A stretch of DNA of 42,336 nucleotides from Candidatus Obscuribacterales bacterium (lineage in GTDB: Bacteria; Cyanobacteriota; Vampirovibrionia; Obscuribacterales; Obscuribacteraceae): the NCBI GenBank assembly GCA_020050835.1, contig JAGVKB010000121.1, positions 1 to 42,336 on the forward strand, written 5' to 3'. The position numbers and the translations under genes are program-made. Under the pieces are notes generated by a model. The model was not told where the DNA came from. It saw nothing but the letters and a program-made list of their open reading frames with translations, and searched no databases. Positions 7,425-15,905 of the stretch are shown piece after piece (the first letter of the stretch is position 1; every line of letters starts with the position of its first letter).

Positions 7425-8603
7425 TTAGGGTTGCGCCGGTGACGAAGTGGTCTGGCTGGCGGGGGAACCGGGAGAAAACTGCTGGACATATGGGCTGGAA
7501 TTGCTTTGAACAGGCACTGCCTGAGTTTGCTCCGTCACAGCCGGCTGAGTTTGAACCGGGACAGCTTTCTGAGTCTGAGCCGGCGCGGCTGGCTCGGTCT
7601 GCGCAGGTATTACCGGCTGGGTCTGCACCGGCGCTGCTTGGTCGGCAGGCACCGGCACATCTGGCTGGACTTGCCCAGGTCCTACTTGCTGGTTCAACTG
7701 CTGCTCCTCTTCCTGCTGAAACTGCTCCGACTGCTGTCGATAGACTCGCTCCGCTTCTTGCTGCAGCTTCAATCGTTGTTGCCGATAATTCTCGACCGGG
7801 TCATTTGATGCAACGCCTTCACCCAGCGGAGTAGCTTGACCAGCAACCGGCTCTGTTGATCCGGCTGCCGCTCGCTGGCTTGATGCAGCGTTGCTGGGAT
7901 GTGCGCTTTCAGCCTCGGTAGTGAGCGAAGAAGGCTCCGGCTGCTTCGGTGGTGGCAGCTGAGAGACAAATGCAATCACTGCGCCAATCAAAAGCACGGC
8001 ACCGATAATCGCCAATTTCTTTGTCAGAACTCGCTTTAACCCGACCGGACAGTCCGCGCTTAAAAACCGACCATCTTTTCGGCGATAGAGAACGGCATCT
8101 TTCTTTGCCTCTCTCTTAAAAACAAGCTCCTCGGCTTCAACCTGATCCATGTCTGAAAAGTCATAAACCTGAAGTTGGCACCCTTCGCAGAATCTAACTT
8201 TATCCCCGCCGGACATCCGCTCCCAGCTCGAGTCGCAAGCAGTGGCCCGCCGGTAGCGCTCGACATTTTTACATGGCGCCGGTGGCAATGTCGTATGAGT
8301 TTGGACCAGCTCCTTAAGCTGAACCTCCTGATCCGCGGACTTTCGGGCAAAGACGCGTCTCATCGCATCGGGATCCAACATGGTCTTGACCACAACAGCA
8401 TCGACCTTCTTAAGGAGCCTTTGAACGCCGTTGGAAGCAAACTGAGCCGGACTATCCTCCGCTCTGGTGGCGGAGCACCTGGCACCTTCGCTGACAGATT
8501 CAGCCGGCTGACAGGACTGGTCGACCGGCAGGTCCTTTCCAACTATTTCATTAGAGCCTGCCTGTCCCTGCTCAGATCTGTCGTTACCTGATGGCGTATT
8601 CAT
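7425..8603 (-). CDS. Four-cysteine-domain single-pass membrane protein
   Basis: This 392-residue protein is the first of three paralogues (also 11782-12852 and 21427-22383). A conserved segment VVVKTMLDPDAMRRVFARK lies at about 70-90. The core domain has Cys123, Cys139, Cys142 and Cys185, spaced C-x15-C-x2-C-x42-C, with the signatures KVRFCEGCQLQVYDF, YRRKDGRFLS and DCPVG. I recognise this as a widespread but unnamed domain, seen in other phyla as FCxxCxxxVYNLS...YRRxDGTxLTxDCPVG. Its cysteines could bind metal or form disulphides. One membrane helix follows at about 196-215. The C-terminal part is Gln/Pro-rich, including an EEEQQLNQQ stretch and PVQTQPxxPxQT repeats, and may span the periplasm. 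A GGAG nine bases before the ATG supports the start. The gene is divergent from the TadG-like gene. Confidence 0.8.
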   Translation of the reverse strand: MNTPSGNDRSEQGQAGSNEIVGKDLPVDQSCQPAESVSEGARCSATRAEDSPAQFASNGVQRLLKKVDAVVVKTMLDPDAMRRVFARKSADQEVQLKELVQTHTTLPPAPCKNVERYRRATACDSSWERMSGGDKVRFCEGCQLQVYDFSDMDQVEAEELVFKREAKKDAVLYRRKDGRFLSADCPVGLKRVLTKKLAIIGAVLLIGAVIAFVSQLPPPKQPEPSSLTTEAESAHPSNAASSQRAAAGSTEPVAGQATPLGEGVASNDPVENYRQQRLKLQQEAERVYRQQSEQFQQEEEQQLNQQVGPGQVQPDVPVPADQAAPVQTQPVIPAQTEPAAPAQTQKAVPVQTQPAVTEQTQAVPVQSNSSPYVQQFSPGSPASQTTSSPAQP

Positions 8604-8765
8604 GCGCTGCTACTCCGATCACAATATGGCAGGCTAATCATGTCGACCGGCCGATAAAGTGAGCCATCCAGTTTCCGGCGATTGACCGTCACGGGTCTGC
8701 TCGATCTACTAATTTAATTCCCGGAAGAGCCCGACTTAAATCGACTTCTTCCCAGTCCCAACCTG

Positions 8766-8800
8766 CAACTGGTGCTCCACGGAGCCAGTAAGACCAGTTG
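8766..8800. promoter_or_regulatory. Nested inverted repeats between divergent membrane and TadG genes
   Basis: Outer arms CAACTGGT (8766-8773) and ACCAGTTG (8793-8800) are perfectly complementary. Inside them is a second hairpin, GCTCC-AC-GGAGC (8774-8785). The element lies in the 258-bp gap between the divergent genes at 7425-8603 and 8862-10547, nearer the TadG side. It could be an operator for one of the local response regulators or an RNA hairpin in the tad leader; the sequence alone does not decide. No standard promoter was recognised in the gap. Confidence 0.45.
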
Positions 8801-8861
8801 GACGCCTCCGAAGACTTTTACCAACGTTTGACCGACCGTGGCTATACTCGTCTCTGGTGGT

Positions 8862-10547
8862 ATGAAATCGAACAAGAGGGCAATGATATTGCGAACGAAT
8901 TCACGAAACGCACGCGGCAATATGTTAATCCTGGCTCCAGCCGGTGCCATTATCGTGATTTTGCTGGGAGCGCTTTCATTCGACATTATCTCAATTCGAG
9001 ACCAGTTCAATCAGTTGCAGGCGGCCACTGATGCCGCTGCGCTCGCCGCCGCGACCTACCTGAGCGACCCGGACAATAGCGACACGGCAACTGTAAAGCA
9101 GGTCGGTTTGACCTACTTTCAAATGAATCAACTCACCAGCGGCAGCCTGTCCTCGGCGATTTTATCCAGCTCGGCGCTGACCGATACTCCTTCAACCGGA
9201 GCTAGCACTCTAAATGTAATAGTTAACCTCGAGAAAAAGACAGTCACTGCTCAATCGGCATTCGGCTTCTGTCCTTTTCTGTTGAAGTTTCTTGGCACCT
9301 ACCCCTTGCATGCAACGTCCACCGCCGGACCGGGCAAATCAAAAACAGGTGATGTCTGTATCGTGCTTGACTTGTCCAGCTCGATGCGTGCCTTTACGTT
9401 CAGGAAACAGACCGCGAAGTTCAGTCGCAAGTTTCATAAAAACAGCAACTTTCTAGAAGAGAAGATTACTGGGCCGCCAGGAGGACAGGTGCCTTTCCTG
9501 TCCATCGACCCGACTTACACCCAGCCGTTTGGTCCAACCATTCCGAATCCTGGCAACGTCCCGTATTCGCCACCGGGAGGTCCTCCGATTCAGGTTCCGC
9601 CTGAAGTAGGCAGCGCACCATTTCCAGCGATCGATCAACACACGCCACTGATGAAGGCCGCCCTGGACAGCTTCGCTAACAGATTGTCCAATCCGCCACC
9701 AGGGTCGAGCCCTCCGGTCAACCCGTTTTCGGCACCACCAAATCAGCCGGTGAAGATTGACGATGTTAAGGCCGCGCTGCTGGTGGAAGCGAAAGCCGGT
9801 AATCTTGAGAATGCCACGAAATTCGTCTCATCACATGCGAATCAGTCGGTATTGAAGTTCATACCAGGCTTTCAACCACAACCAGGGTTCCGAGCCGAGT
9901 ACCAGCGAATAGCACTGGCAGTTACCAATCCTCGCTCTGCTTGTGTGCAGGCTGTGCACTTTTTCATGGACTCTCAAAAAGGTCAAGACATCCACTGGTC
10001 TCTCGTCTCCTTCGGTGCCAGAGCCGGCACTCCAGGTTCCAAGGGAACTGTTTTTGACCCGTCCAATATCGGTCAATTTCGTTTTCCTCTCATCGAGCTC
10101 GACCGGAACAAGGATAATTTGCAGGAGGTTCTGGAAGCTATAGACAGAGGAACATTCTCACTCGGCACCGACACACCGGCCGGCATCAAAGAGGGCATCA
10201 ACCAGCTGACCGGCAGCGGGCATAGACCCGGCCGCTCTCAGACGATGATCCTGCTCACAGATGGGGTTCCAACCAAAGGGGGAACCGGAAAGATGGCGGC
10301 AGCCGCCGGAGCCAAGGGCATCAAGATCATTACGATCGGCTTCTTTCTTAATCCAACCATCTTCAGGACTGGCGTGAGAGTCTGCAAAAACATAGCGTTG
10401 AAAGCCGGCAACGGCAGCAAAGCATTTCTTGTAGGCGACGGGAAAACACCAGCACCACCGTCCGAGCAGCAACTGCTGGATGCGCAAGTGGAGTTAGAGA
10501 AAGCCATGATCCAGGGACTTACTGCCAGCGGAGTTGCTTTGCAATGA
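8862..10547 (+). CDS. TadG-like pilus-assembly protein with von Willebrand factor A domain
   Basis: From ATG 8862 the protein has 561 residues; a GTG at 8838 and an ATG at 8883 (AAGAGGG just ahead) are alternatives. The N-terminus RNARGN-MLILAPAGAIIVILLG is a prepilin-like basic tail plus membrane helix that lacks the Glu5 of true pseudopilins, as expected for TadG. It is followed by DQFNQLQAATDAAALAAA, typical of Tad N-terminal regions. A vWA domain begins near residue 165 with the MIDAS motif DLSSS (Asp170) and ends with MILLTDGVPTKGG and GIKIITIGFF. A Pro-rich insertion of about 110 residues separates the MIDAS strand from the rest. In Tad systems TadG is an envelope-anchored minor component. 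The gene overlaps the next by ATGA and opens triad 1. Confidence 0.85.
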   Translation: MKSNKRAMILRTNSRNARGNMLILAPAGAIIVILLGALSFDIISIRDQFNQLQAATDAAALAAATYLSDPDNSDTATVKQVGLTYFQMNQLTSGSLSSAILSSSALTDTPSTGASTLNVIVNLEKKTVTAQSAFGFCPFLLKFLGTYPLHATSTAGPGKSKTGDVCIVLDLSSSMRAFTFRKQTAKFSRKFHKNSNFLEEKITGPPGGQVPFLSIDPTYTQPFGPTIPNPGNVPYSPPGGPPIQVPPEVGSAPFPAIDQHTPLMKAALDSFANRLSNPPPGSSPPVNPFSAPPNQPVKIDDVKAALLVEAKAGNLENATKFVSSHANQSVLKFIPGFQPQPGFRAEYQRIALAVTNPRSACVQAVHFFMDSQKGQDIHWSLVSFGARAGTPGSKGTVFDPSNIGQFRFPLIELDRNKDNLQEVLEAIDRGTFSLGTDTPAGIKEGINQLTGSGHRPGRSQTMILLTDGVPTKGGTGKMAAAAGAKGIKIITIGFFLNPTIFRTGVRVCKNIALKAGNGSKAFLVGDGKTPAPPSEQQLLDAQVELEKAMIQGLTASGVALQ

Positions 10548-11161
10548 GAAACCATCGAGTTTATAAGGAAATGAATTCGAAAATGAAATCAACTAAAGAC
10601 TGCCGTACTCAAACTGCAAGCACTCTGGTTGAACTGGTTTGCGCCATGATTGTAATCGTACCGCTGGCACTCTTAGCAATTAACTTCGGTTTTCTCTGCC
10701 TGGGAAGCTTTGTCAACAATTCCGCCTGCCGAGAGGCTGCTCGACTCGCTGCTCAGCAGACCAGCCTGATACCGGCCCTGGGCGTCGCCAAGACAGCCGT
10801 GAAATCTTTTGCTATCGCTGGTGGTACCATCAGCAGTCCACAAGTGGCCGGAGTCCTATACAACTTTCAAACCGATTCAGACGGCAACCCGATTCAACTG
10901 ACGGCGCTGGAGCCCAGTAACATGACAGCCGCTCCTAATGTGCAGGTCGTAACGCAACTAATCGTTGAGACTCCAGCCCCGATGCTGATCACAGGCAACG
11001 GATTGGCCAAGAAAGTAGAGCTGAGAGGTAGTCAGACCTTTCCCATTCTCAATGGTATCGACCCTTCTGCCAACGACGACTCGGACAGCCCGGGCGAAGA
11101 AGATGACATTCCAGGTTCGTCAGACGATGGAGTTGTCGAAGAAACAGAATCCGACGATTAA
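10544..11161 (+). CDS. TadE/TadF-like pseudopilin with acidic tail
   Basis: The protein has 205 residues. After a basic leader the sequence A-STLVE begins the hydrophobic helix LVELVCAMIVIVPLALLAIN, giving the prepilin-type Glu at +5 with Ala instead of Gly at -1. Then comes NNSACREAARLAAQ, the usual TadE-like mature N-terminal region. The C-terminus ends in a strongly acidic Asp/Glu/Ser tail (about 30 residues). The ATG at 10544 overlaps the TGA of the TadG-like gene, so the two are translationally coupled; an ATG at 10571 after AAGGAA is another possible start. By family knowledge it is a minor pseudopilin cleaved by a TadV-like peptidase; no such peptidase is in the window. Confidence 0.8.
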   Translation: MRNHRVYKEMNSKMKSTKDCRTQTASTLVELVCAMIVIVPLALLAINFGFLCLGSFVNNSACREAARLAAQQTSLIPALGVAKTAVKSFAIAGGTISSPQVAGVLYNFQTDSDGNPIQLTALEPSNMTAAPNVQVVTQLIVETPAPMLITGNGLAKKVELRGSQTFPILNGIDPSANDDSDSPGEEDDIPGSSDDGVVEETESDD

Positions 11162-11224
11162 ACTCAATTCGCAACCAAGCCAATCGTAAATCCCTCCCAT
11201 AGCAGCAGGTTTCGAAAAAACATA

Positions 11225-11752
11225 ATGACTAAAAGGAGAGGACAAAAGGGTAACTTCATATCCGAGTTTCCAGCAGCAATATTCATTTTCCTGCTGGCAG
11301 TCCTGTTTCCGTTAATCGATCTTGCTGTTTTATTCTTTGGAGTGAGTTCGGTGCATAGCGCCTGTAGAACCGCCACAGTTGCTGCCGCTAGAGCACAATC
11401 ATTTTCCAGCAACACATCTCCCACGAAGCTATCAGCCGTAAACTTGGCCAAGAAGATAGCCAGCGAGAGCTCCACTGGCGGTGTCAGCATTTTGCCATCC
11501 GATGTGCAGATCAAGGCCTTTCAAGTGCCAATTCTAGGCGGACAAGCTCAAGAAATAGTCCCATCACCAAACCTCATTATCAGCACCAATGACTTTACTT
11601 ATCAAATCAGAGTGACGGTGACGGGACGGGTTTCACCGCTGGTAATGCTAAGCAGCAGCTTGTTCGGACAAGTACAAGGCTTAACTATCCCGATGGTAGT
11701 GACTGCAACCTCGACCTCCAACTTCGAGAACGTAAACGGATTGCTCGAATGA
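11225..11752 (+). CDS. TadE/TadF-like pseudopilin
   Basis: The protein has 175 residues. A basic leader KRRGQKG is followed by NFISEF and a long hydrophobic helix (IFIFLLAVLFPLIDLAVLFF), so the motif G-NFISE fits the G-xxxxE prepilin cleavage site with Glu5. The mature part resembles the preceding gene (SVHSACRTATVAAARAQ matches NNSACREAARLAAQ). The C-terminal half is beta-rich. It lies 63 bases after the second triad gene and converges, with only 29 bases between, on the four-cysteine gene at 11782-12852. It completes the order TadG, TadE, TadF seen again at 19096-21361. Confidence 0.8.
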   Translation: MTKRRGQKGNFISEFPAAIFIFLLAVLFPLIDLAVLFFGVSSVHSACRTATVAAARAQSFSSNTSPTKLSAVNLAKKIASESSTGGVSILPSDVQIKAFQVPILGGQAQEIVPSPNLIISTNDFTYQIRVTVTGRVSPLVMLSSSLFGQVQGLTIPMVVTATSTSNFENVNGLLE

Positions 11753-11781
11753 GTTGTCGCTGTTATGTCGGCTGCCAGGGA

Positions 11782-12852
11782 CTATCGAGCAGTCACGCTT
11801 ACTTTGTCACCATCGAAGGTAATCTCTGCTGACACACCGGCACCAGTCCCGAATGGCATTGCCGGGTAAGTTTGACTGAGAGCGGTATTCACAATATAAG
11901 TGTCCAGGTCAGCGTCACCAGATGATTGAAACAGCAAAAACCCGGTCGACCGCCCGGAGCCGAGCAAAGCCAATTGCAACACCACACGGCAATTAGCTAT
12001 TTGCATACTAGACGGTGGCTGATAGGCGCGCTGCAACATCAGCTCCACTTGATGAGCATAGGTGGCGAGTTGCTCGGGAGTTGCCGAGGTTTGTCTCACC
12101 GAACCACCCCGCCTGGCCCCTTTTCCCGTATTGCCAGCGCTAAAATCCGGATGCACAACCAATGAACGGCCAGTCTTTGATGGTCCAATCGAAGATGACT
12201 GCACCGCAAATGCGATCAGACCGATCAAAACCAATGAGCTTACTCCAACTGCCGCTAAAAGTGTAAGCCTGTTTCGACCCCCAATCGGGCAATTGCTGCT
12301 TAGAAACTTTCCGTCCTTTCTTTTGAATGGAACCACGTCCTTTTTGACTTCTCTTTGAAAGATTAGCTCCTGGGCTTCTTCCAGGTTCAATTCGGCGAAG
12401 TCATAAACTTGCAGATTACATTTCTGACAAAAGCGCACCTTACCAGACCCAGCCATACTTTCCCAACTTGCATCGCAATTTGACGCCCGCCGATACTTCT
12501 CAATACATTTCACGACGGCCAAAGACTGTGGAGCTGACACGAAGTGCTCGGAGCGAACCTCCTGTTCTGCTGTCTTGCGCGCAAAGACCTTTCTCATCGC
12601 ATCGGGATCAAGAATAGTCTTGACAGTGACCGGTCCAACTTTTTGCAATATTCGCTGAAATCCAGTGGTATTTTTTTGCGCACTTGTTTTCGCTTCACCC
12701 GCTGAAACTTTCTCAGCAGTTACTTCTCCTTGATTCACTAAAGGCTGCCCCGCGGACGCAACCATCTCCGTCGAACGATCAGCTCCCCTTTTCGCCGCGC
12801 CGCTTTCAGGCTGATCAACCTCAGGCGCATCTTGCTCGGGTGCTTCACTCAT
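11782..12852 (-). CDS. Four-cysteine-domain membrane protein with TonB/TolA-like C-terminus
   Basis: I chose the ATG at 12852 (356 residues) because GGAG lies six bases upstream, matching the paralogues, rather than the start 12 bases earlier. The N-terminus is low-complexity; VGPVTVKTILDPDAMRKVFA and the four-cysteine domain follow, with exactly the spacing C-x15-C-x2-C-x42-C (KVRFCQKCNLQVYDF ... NCPIG). One membrane helix follows (LTLLAAVGVSSLVLIGLIAF). The last about 100 residues look like a TonB/TolA C-terminal domain: LMLQRAYQPP, then FQSSGDADLDTYIVNTALSQ and YPAMPFG. That suggests a cytoplasmic or membrane-proximal Cys domain linked to a periplasmic energy- or contact-transducing domain. 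It converges on tad triad 1 and follows the regulator-kinase at 12983-14329. Confidence 0.8.
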   Translation of the reverse strand: MSEAPEQDAPEVDQPESGAAKRGADRSTEMVASAGQPLVNQGEVTAEKVSAGEAKTSAQKNTTGFQRILQKVGPVTVKTILDPDAMRKVFARKTAEQEVRSEHFVSAPQSLAVVKCIEKYRRASNCDASWESMAGSGKVRFCQKCNLQVYDFAELNLEEAQELIFQREVKKDVVPFKRKDGKFLSSNCPIGGRNRLTLLAAVGVSSLVLIGLIAFAVQSSSIGPSKTGRSLVVHPDFSAGNTGKGARRGGSVRQTSATPEQLATYAHQVELMLQRAYQPPSSMQIANCRVVLQLALLGSGRSTGFLLFQSSGDADLDTYIVNTALSQTYPAMPFGTGAGVSAEITFDGDKVSVTAR

Positions 12853-12982
12853 TAGCAACTCCAACCATCGATCTTGACGCCGTTTGATGCGCCTCTCAAA
12901 CTCCCATGCCCGGAAGCGTGGAAAGCTAATCTAGGATACTGCCATCAGGAGCCATTCAAGCCGAGTTGCAGATACTTTTATC

Positions 12983-14329
12983 CTACGGTCGTTTACCGAA
13001 TTTACTCAACTTCTCCCACCAACTACCGCTGGAAGCCTGCTTGAGCTTCAGCTTTACCTTAATCTCCTCCAACTCCGCTCTCACCTCGCGCATTGACTGT
13101 TGCCGCCTCTCCGGCACCTTGCTAAGCATTTTAGCCAGCACGCGGTCCAACTCGTCCGGGAAGGAGAGATCAGGTCTGGTCCGTTTCAGAGGCAATACAT
13201 CGTCCTGAGTGTGCTTGATCATCGTGTCGATTGGATCTTGACCGAGATGAGGCACGTAACCAGTCACCGCTTCATGAAGCAAGCATCCAAGCGAATAAAT
13301 GTCCGAGCGCTCGTCGAGCTGCTGCCCGTGCACCTGCTCAGGGCTCATGTACGGGGGGCTGCCCACTAACTCTCCGACCTGGGTAAGTGCTTGCGCTTTC
13401 TGTGGCGCATCGATCGAACGCAGTTTTGCGCAACCGAAATCGAGAATTTTGGCTACCGGCTGACTGCCTACCACGTCTTTCAAAATGATATTGCTTGGCT
13501 TCAAATCGCGATGCACTATCCCCATGCCATGAGCGTGCGACATGCCATCGCAGACCTGCATTACAATTTCCAGCGCTTGCTCCACCGCAAGATGATCCTC
13601 ATCTTGCAACACATCGAAAAGGCACCTTCCCTCGACAAACTCCATCACCATGTAGGGCTGCCGGCGCTCGGTCACTCCGAAATCATAGACAGTGGCTATA
13701 TTGGAATGATCCAGCCGGCTGATCAAACGAGCCTCCTGCTCAAACCTCGCGACTGTCTCCTCCTTCATCTCCGTTCTCAGAATCATCTTGACCGCTACGA
13801 ACTTGTCCAGATGCGGGTTCTTCGCCTTCAAGACGATGCCGACACCGCCCTGCCCGATGACGCTGAGAAATTCAAACTTCGACGCAAGCACCGTACCGAT
13901 CAAATCGGCAGTCTTGAGTACTTCTTCATTGCCGGAACCGAGCGGCTTGAGCGATTTCGGTTGAAACTCGTTCTTCCTAAGCGCGGCTCTAATTCGTGCA
14001 GTAAGCTCCTTCATGTGATAAGGCTTCGTCAGGTAGTCATCCGCTCCGCAATCAAGCCCTTCGGCTTTACTATCCACTGATGTTCTACCGGTGAGCATCA
14101 ACACCGGCGTCGTGCCTCCGCTTGCCCGAAACCTCTTCAACACATCAATGCCATTAATGTCTGGTAAGTCCCAGTCCAGAATTACCAGCTCAAACTCACT
14201 ATTTTGCATCATCTCCCAGCCTTTCATGCCGGTTGAAGCCGTCTCGACCGAGTGAGACTCGAGCGTGAGCCACTGCTTGGCAGTAGCCAATTGCTCGAAG
14301 TCGTCATCAACCATCAAGATCTTAGCCAT
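12983..14329 (-). CDS. Hybrid response regulator / Ser-Thr protein kinase
   Basis: The protein has 448 residues. Residues 1-122 are a receiver with the acidic pocket DDD at 8-10, phospho-acceptor Asp52 and YLTKPY. A linker follows, then an eukaryotic-like (Pkn2-type) kinase from about 155 to 430: glycine loop IGQGGVGIVLKA, catalytic Lys181 in VAVKMI, HRDLKPSN (Asp275, Asn280), DFG at 297-299 and the activation segment VGSPPYMSPEQ. All catalytic elements are intact. There is no DNA-binding domain, so input from a histidine kinase should switch protein phosphorylation rather than transcription. The receiver is very similar to those at 3267, 17460 and 22503. The four-cysteine protein gene lies 130 bases downstream on the same strand and is a possible substrate (inference). 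Confidence 0.93.
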   Translation of the reverse strand: MAKILMVDDDFEQLATAKQWLTLESHSVETASTGMKGWEMMQNSEFELVILDWDLPDINGIDVLKRFRASGGTTPVLMLTGRTSVDSKAEGLDCGADDYLTKPYHMKELTARIRAALRKNEFQPKSLKPLGSGNEEVLKTADLIGTVLASKFEFLSVIGQGGVGIVLKAKNPHLDKFVAVKMILRTEMKEETVARFEQEARLISRLDHSNIATVYDFGVTERRQPYMVMEFVEGRCLFDVLQDEDHLAVEQALEIVMQVCDGMSHAHGMGIVHRDLKPSNIILKDVVGSQPVAKILDFGCAKLRSIDAPQKAQALTQVGELVGSPPYMSPEQVHGQQLDERSDIYSLGCLLHEAVTGYVPHLGQDPIDTMIKHTQDDVLPLKRTRPDLSFPDELDRVLAKMLSKVPERRQQSMREVRAELEEIKVKLKLKQASSGSWWEKLSKFGKRP

Positions 14330-14490
14330 AGCCAGAAGTCACCGACAGGTTCCTGCAATTAAGAAGAGTTCTGGAATCTCGAACGGAATCATTGCGCCAT
14401 ACCCATCAAATCCATTCCCCTCGAGTCTCCATTTCAATCAAGATCAAGCCTGCCTGTGACGTTTACCTTTGGGGCTTGAATGTCACACAC

Positions 14491-14581
14491 AATCCTATTC
14501 TCGGGAGCGCCGGCGGCTCGCCGGCTTCGACAAAGGCTGCCGGACCTTGGAAGCCGCCAGGCTGGCAGCGCTCCCAGGATT
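14491..14581. repeat. REP-like palindromic extragenic element
   Basis: Perfect outer arms GGGAGCGC (14503-14510) and GCGCTCCC (14568-14575) flank inner complementary blocks (GGCGGCT and AGCCGCC; CCGGC-rich core). Flanking AATCCT (14491-14496) and AGGATT (14576-14581) extend the symmetry. The whole can fold into a long GC-rich stem. Its text resembles dispersed extragenic repeats of the GGGAGCGCCGGC type that I recall from several phyla. It is probably one member of a multi-copy family in this genome. Confidence 0.65.
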
Positions 14582-14645
14582 TGCGTGCCTGTTATCGGCA
14601 CAGTATTGGGGCCATGCCCAGCCCGAGCAATACTATGGACCGACC

Positions 14646-14683
14646 GATGCATGGACCGGGCGATGCATGGACCGGGCGATGCG
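14646..14683. repeat. 16-bp tandem repeat
   Basis: The unit GATGCATGGACCGGGC occurs twice exactly (14646-14661 and 14662-14677) and is followed by a broken third start, GATGCG. A related ATGGACCGACC lies just before. It sits immediately downstream of the TPR stop codon. Confidence 0.8.
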
Positions 14684-14685
14684 TC

Positions 14686-14713
14686 CTATCGCGGTACTAA
14701 CTTCTCGCGATAG
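14686..14713 (-). other. Hairpin covering the TPR stop codon
   Basis: CTATCGCG (14686-14693) and CGCGATAG (14706-14713) are perfect inverted repeats separated by 12 bases; the left arm includes the TAG stop of the TPR gene. No run of T follows on the minus strand, so a standard intrinsic terminator is not supported. A stability or rho-related structure is possible. Confidence 0.4.
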
Positions 14714-15786
14714 ATTTTGGCCTGTTCCGGTTTACCCCATTGTTCATAAAGATCTTGAAGTGCTTTCAGAGCCCGCCCTACCTGCACCGCCGTCTTACCA
14801 GATGAACTCTCAACAATTGCCAGCCTGCGTTTACAATAGACTTCCGCCTCAGCATATCGCTTGGCTTGGATGCTGCAATTGCAAAGCGGAGCTATAAAAT
14901 TGAGCAGCTTTGAACTTTTCTCCCCTTGCTGTTTCTCACTTATCGCCAACCCTCGCTTGAGCACTACCAGAGCCTTTTCGGGCTGCCCCAACTGCCCCTC
15001 GCACTGCCCTAAGCGGAGAAGGTTGTCCTGCAGCAAGGTCGAGCTGGTATCACCACTGTCAAGCCTGATCGCCAACTCCTGCTTCAGCGTCTTCTCCGCA
15101 TCGTTCCATTTACGTTGGCTAAGATACAACTCCGCCAGTATTCGCAAGTCTATCGCCACTAATTGACTCGATCTCGGAGACTTCTGCTTCTCTTGGAATT
15201 GACGCAAGTGCAGTCTTTCAGCCTCGGCAACCTTACCCTCTGCAACACAGACTGTTTCTAAATCGTATAAAGTCTTGAGCAGTTTAGGATCGTTCGGCAA
15301 CAAAGTCGATTCGCGCATTTCAACAAGCGCTCTCAGGAGTTTGTCGGCATCTGCCCAGCGCCTGTCCAACAGATACTCCGAAGCCAACGCTTCTAGAATT
15401 GAGTCGAGCCGCTGGCTGCGCTCTCCCCACTGCTTGCGTCTAATGGCAAGACATTGCTCGTAATACGAGATCGCTTGAGAGTGTTGTCCCTTTTTTCGAA
15501 GTAGACTCGCTAATTCTCCCAGCGTGTCACCGCTGCAAGCTGGGTCTGCACCAGGCTTCCTGGTCTCCGCCAAAGCCTTCCGGTAATACTCCTCCGCCTC
15601 ATCAAAGCGGTTAATCTTTTCAAGCTTGTTAGCCTTCTGTTCGTATGCCATCCAGTCCTTGCCGGAAAAGGCACCAGTAGCTGAACCGGCAGATTGCAAT
15701 GGTTGGCAGGGAGATGAACTGATACTTGCTGCGACCAACAAGATTGCGAGAACCGACCAACCTTGCCAAAAGGTCCTTATCCGCAC
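14686..15786 (-). CDS. Exported TPR-repeat protein, paralogue of 6238-7389
   Basis: I prefer the GTG at 15786 (366 residues) because AGGGGA lies six bases upstream; an ATG at 15837 would add 17 residues. The N-terminus is a signal peptide (WSVLAILLVAASISSSPCQP). TPR helix pairs fill the rest, e.g. KINRFDEAEEYYRKALAE, SQAISYYEQCLAIRRKQWGE and RWADADKLLRALVEM, ending QDLYEQWGKPEQAKIYREK. Similarity to 6238-7389 runs the full length, including the marker CLAVRRKQWGEKSQRLDSI versus CLAIRRKQWGERSQRLDSI. It is divergent from the histidine kinase at 15906, with only about 120 bases between. It is likely a periplasmic scaffold; its partner is unknown. Confidence 0.87.
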   Translation of the reverse strand: MRIRTFWQGWSVLAILLVAASISSSPCQPLQSAGSATGAFSGKDWMAYEQKANKLEKINRFDEAEEYYRKALAETRKPGADPACSGDTLGELASLLRKKGQHSQAISYYEQCLAIRRKQWGERSQRLDSILEALASEYLLDRRWADADKLLRALVEMRESTLLPNDPKLLKTLYDLETVCVAEGKVAEAERLHLRQFQEKQKSPRSSQLVAIDLRILAELYLSQRKWNDAEKTLKQELAIRLDSGDTSSTLLQDNLLRLGQCEGQLGQPEKALVVLKRGLAISEKQQGEKSSKLLNFIAPLCNCSIQAKRYAEAEVYCKRRLAIVESSSGKTAVQVGRALKALQDLYEQWGKPEQAKIYREKLVPR

Positions 15787-15905
15787 AACAACTCCCCTGG
15801 TTAAGGTTGATAGTGATATTCTCAACATTACCAGCATTCATAGAATTTGATCGGCACCACACTATCGGTCACTGAAAATTGCACGGACAATAGAGGAACC
15901 TTCGA

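Larger units (their letters stand above)
14330..14685. other. Gene-free interval with repeat elements
   Basis: This 356-base stretch separates the TPR gene end (14686) from the start of the regulator-kinase (14329), both on the minus strand. I see no supportable gene. It holds a palindromic, REP-like GC-rich element (14491-14581) and a short 16-bp tandem repeat (14646-14683). Short open frames here read as GALPAWRLPRSG-like text, typical of translated repeats rather than proteins. The promoter of the regulator-kinase should lie in about 14330-14480, but no clear motif was recognised. Confidence 0.7.

Noticed and set aside
7439-7834. A 131-codon plus-strand frame of Pro/Ala/Glu-rich text
   Set aside because: It is the mirror of the Gln/Pro repeats of the four-cysteine protein at 7425-8603.
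13391-14080. A 229-codon plus-strand frame opposite the regulator-kinase
   Set aside because: It is antisense to an intact kinase gene with all motifs; its text matches no family and similar shadows occur opposite the second kinase copy.
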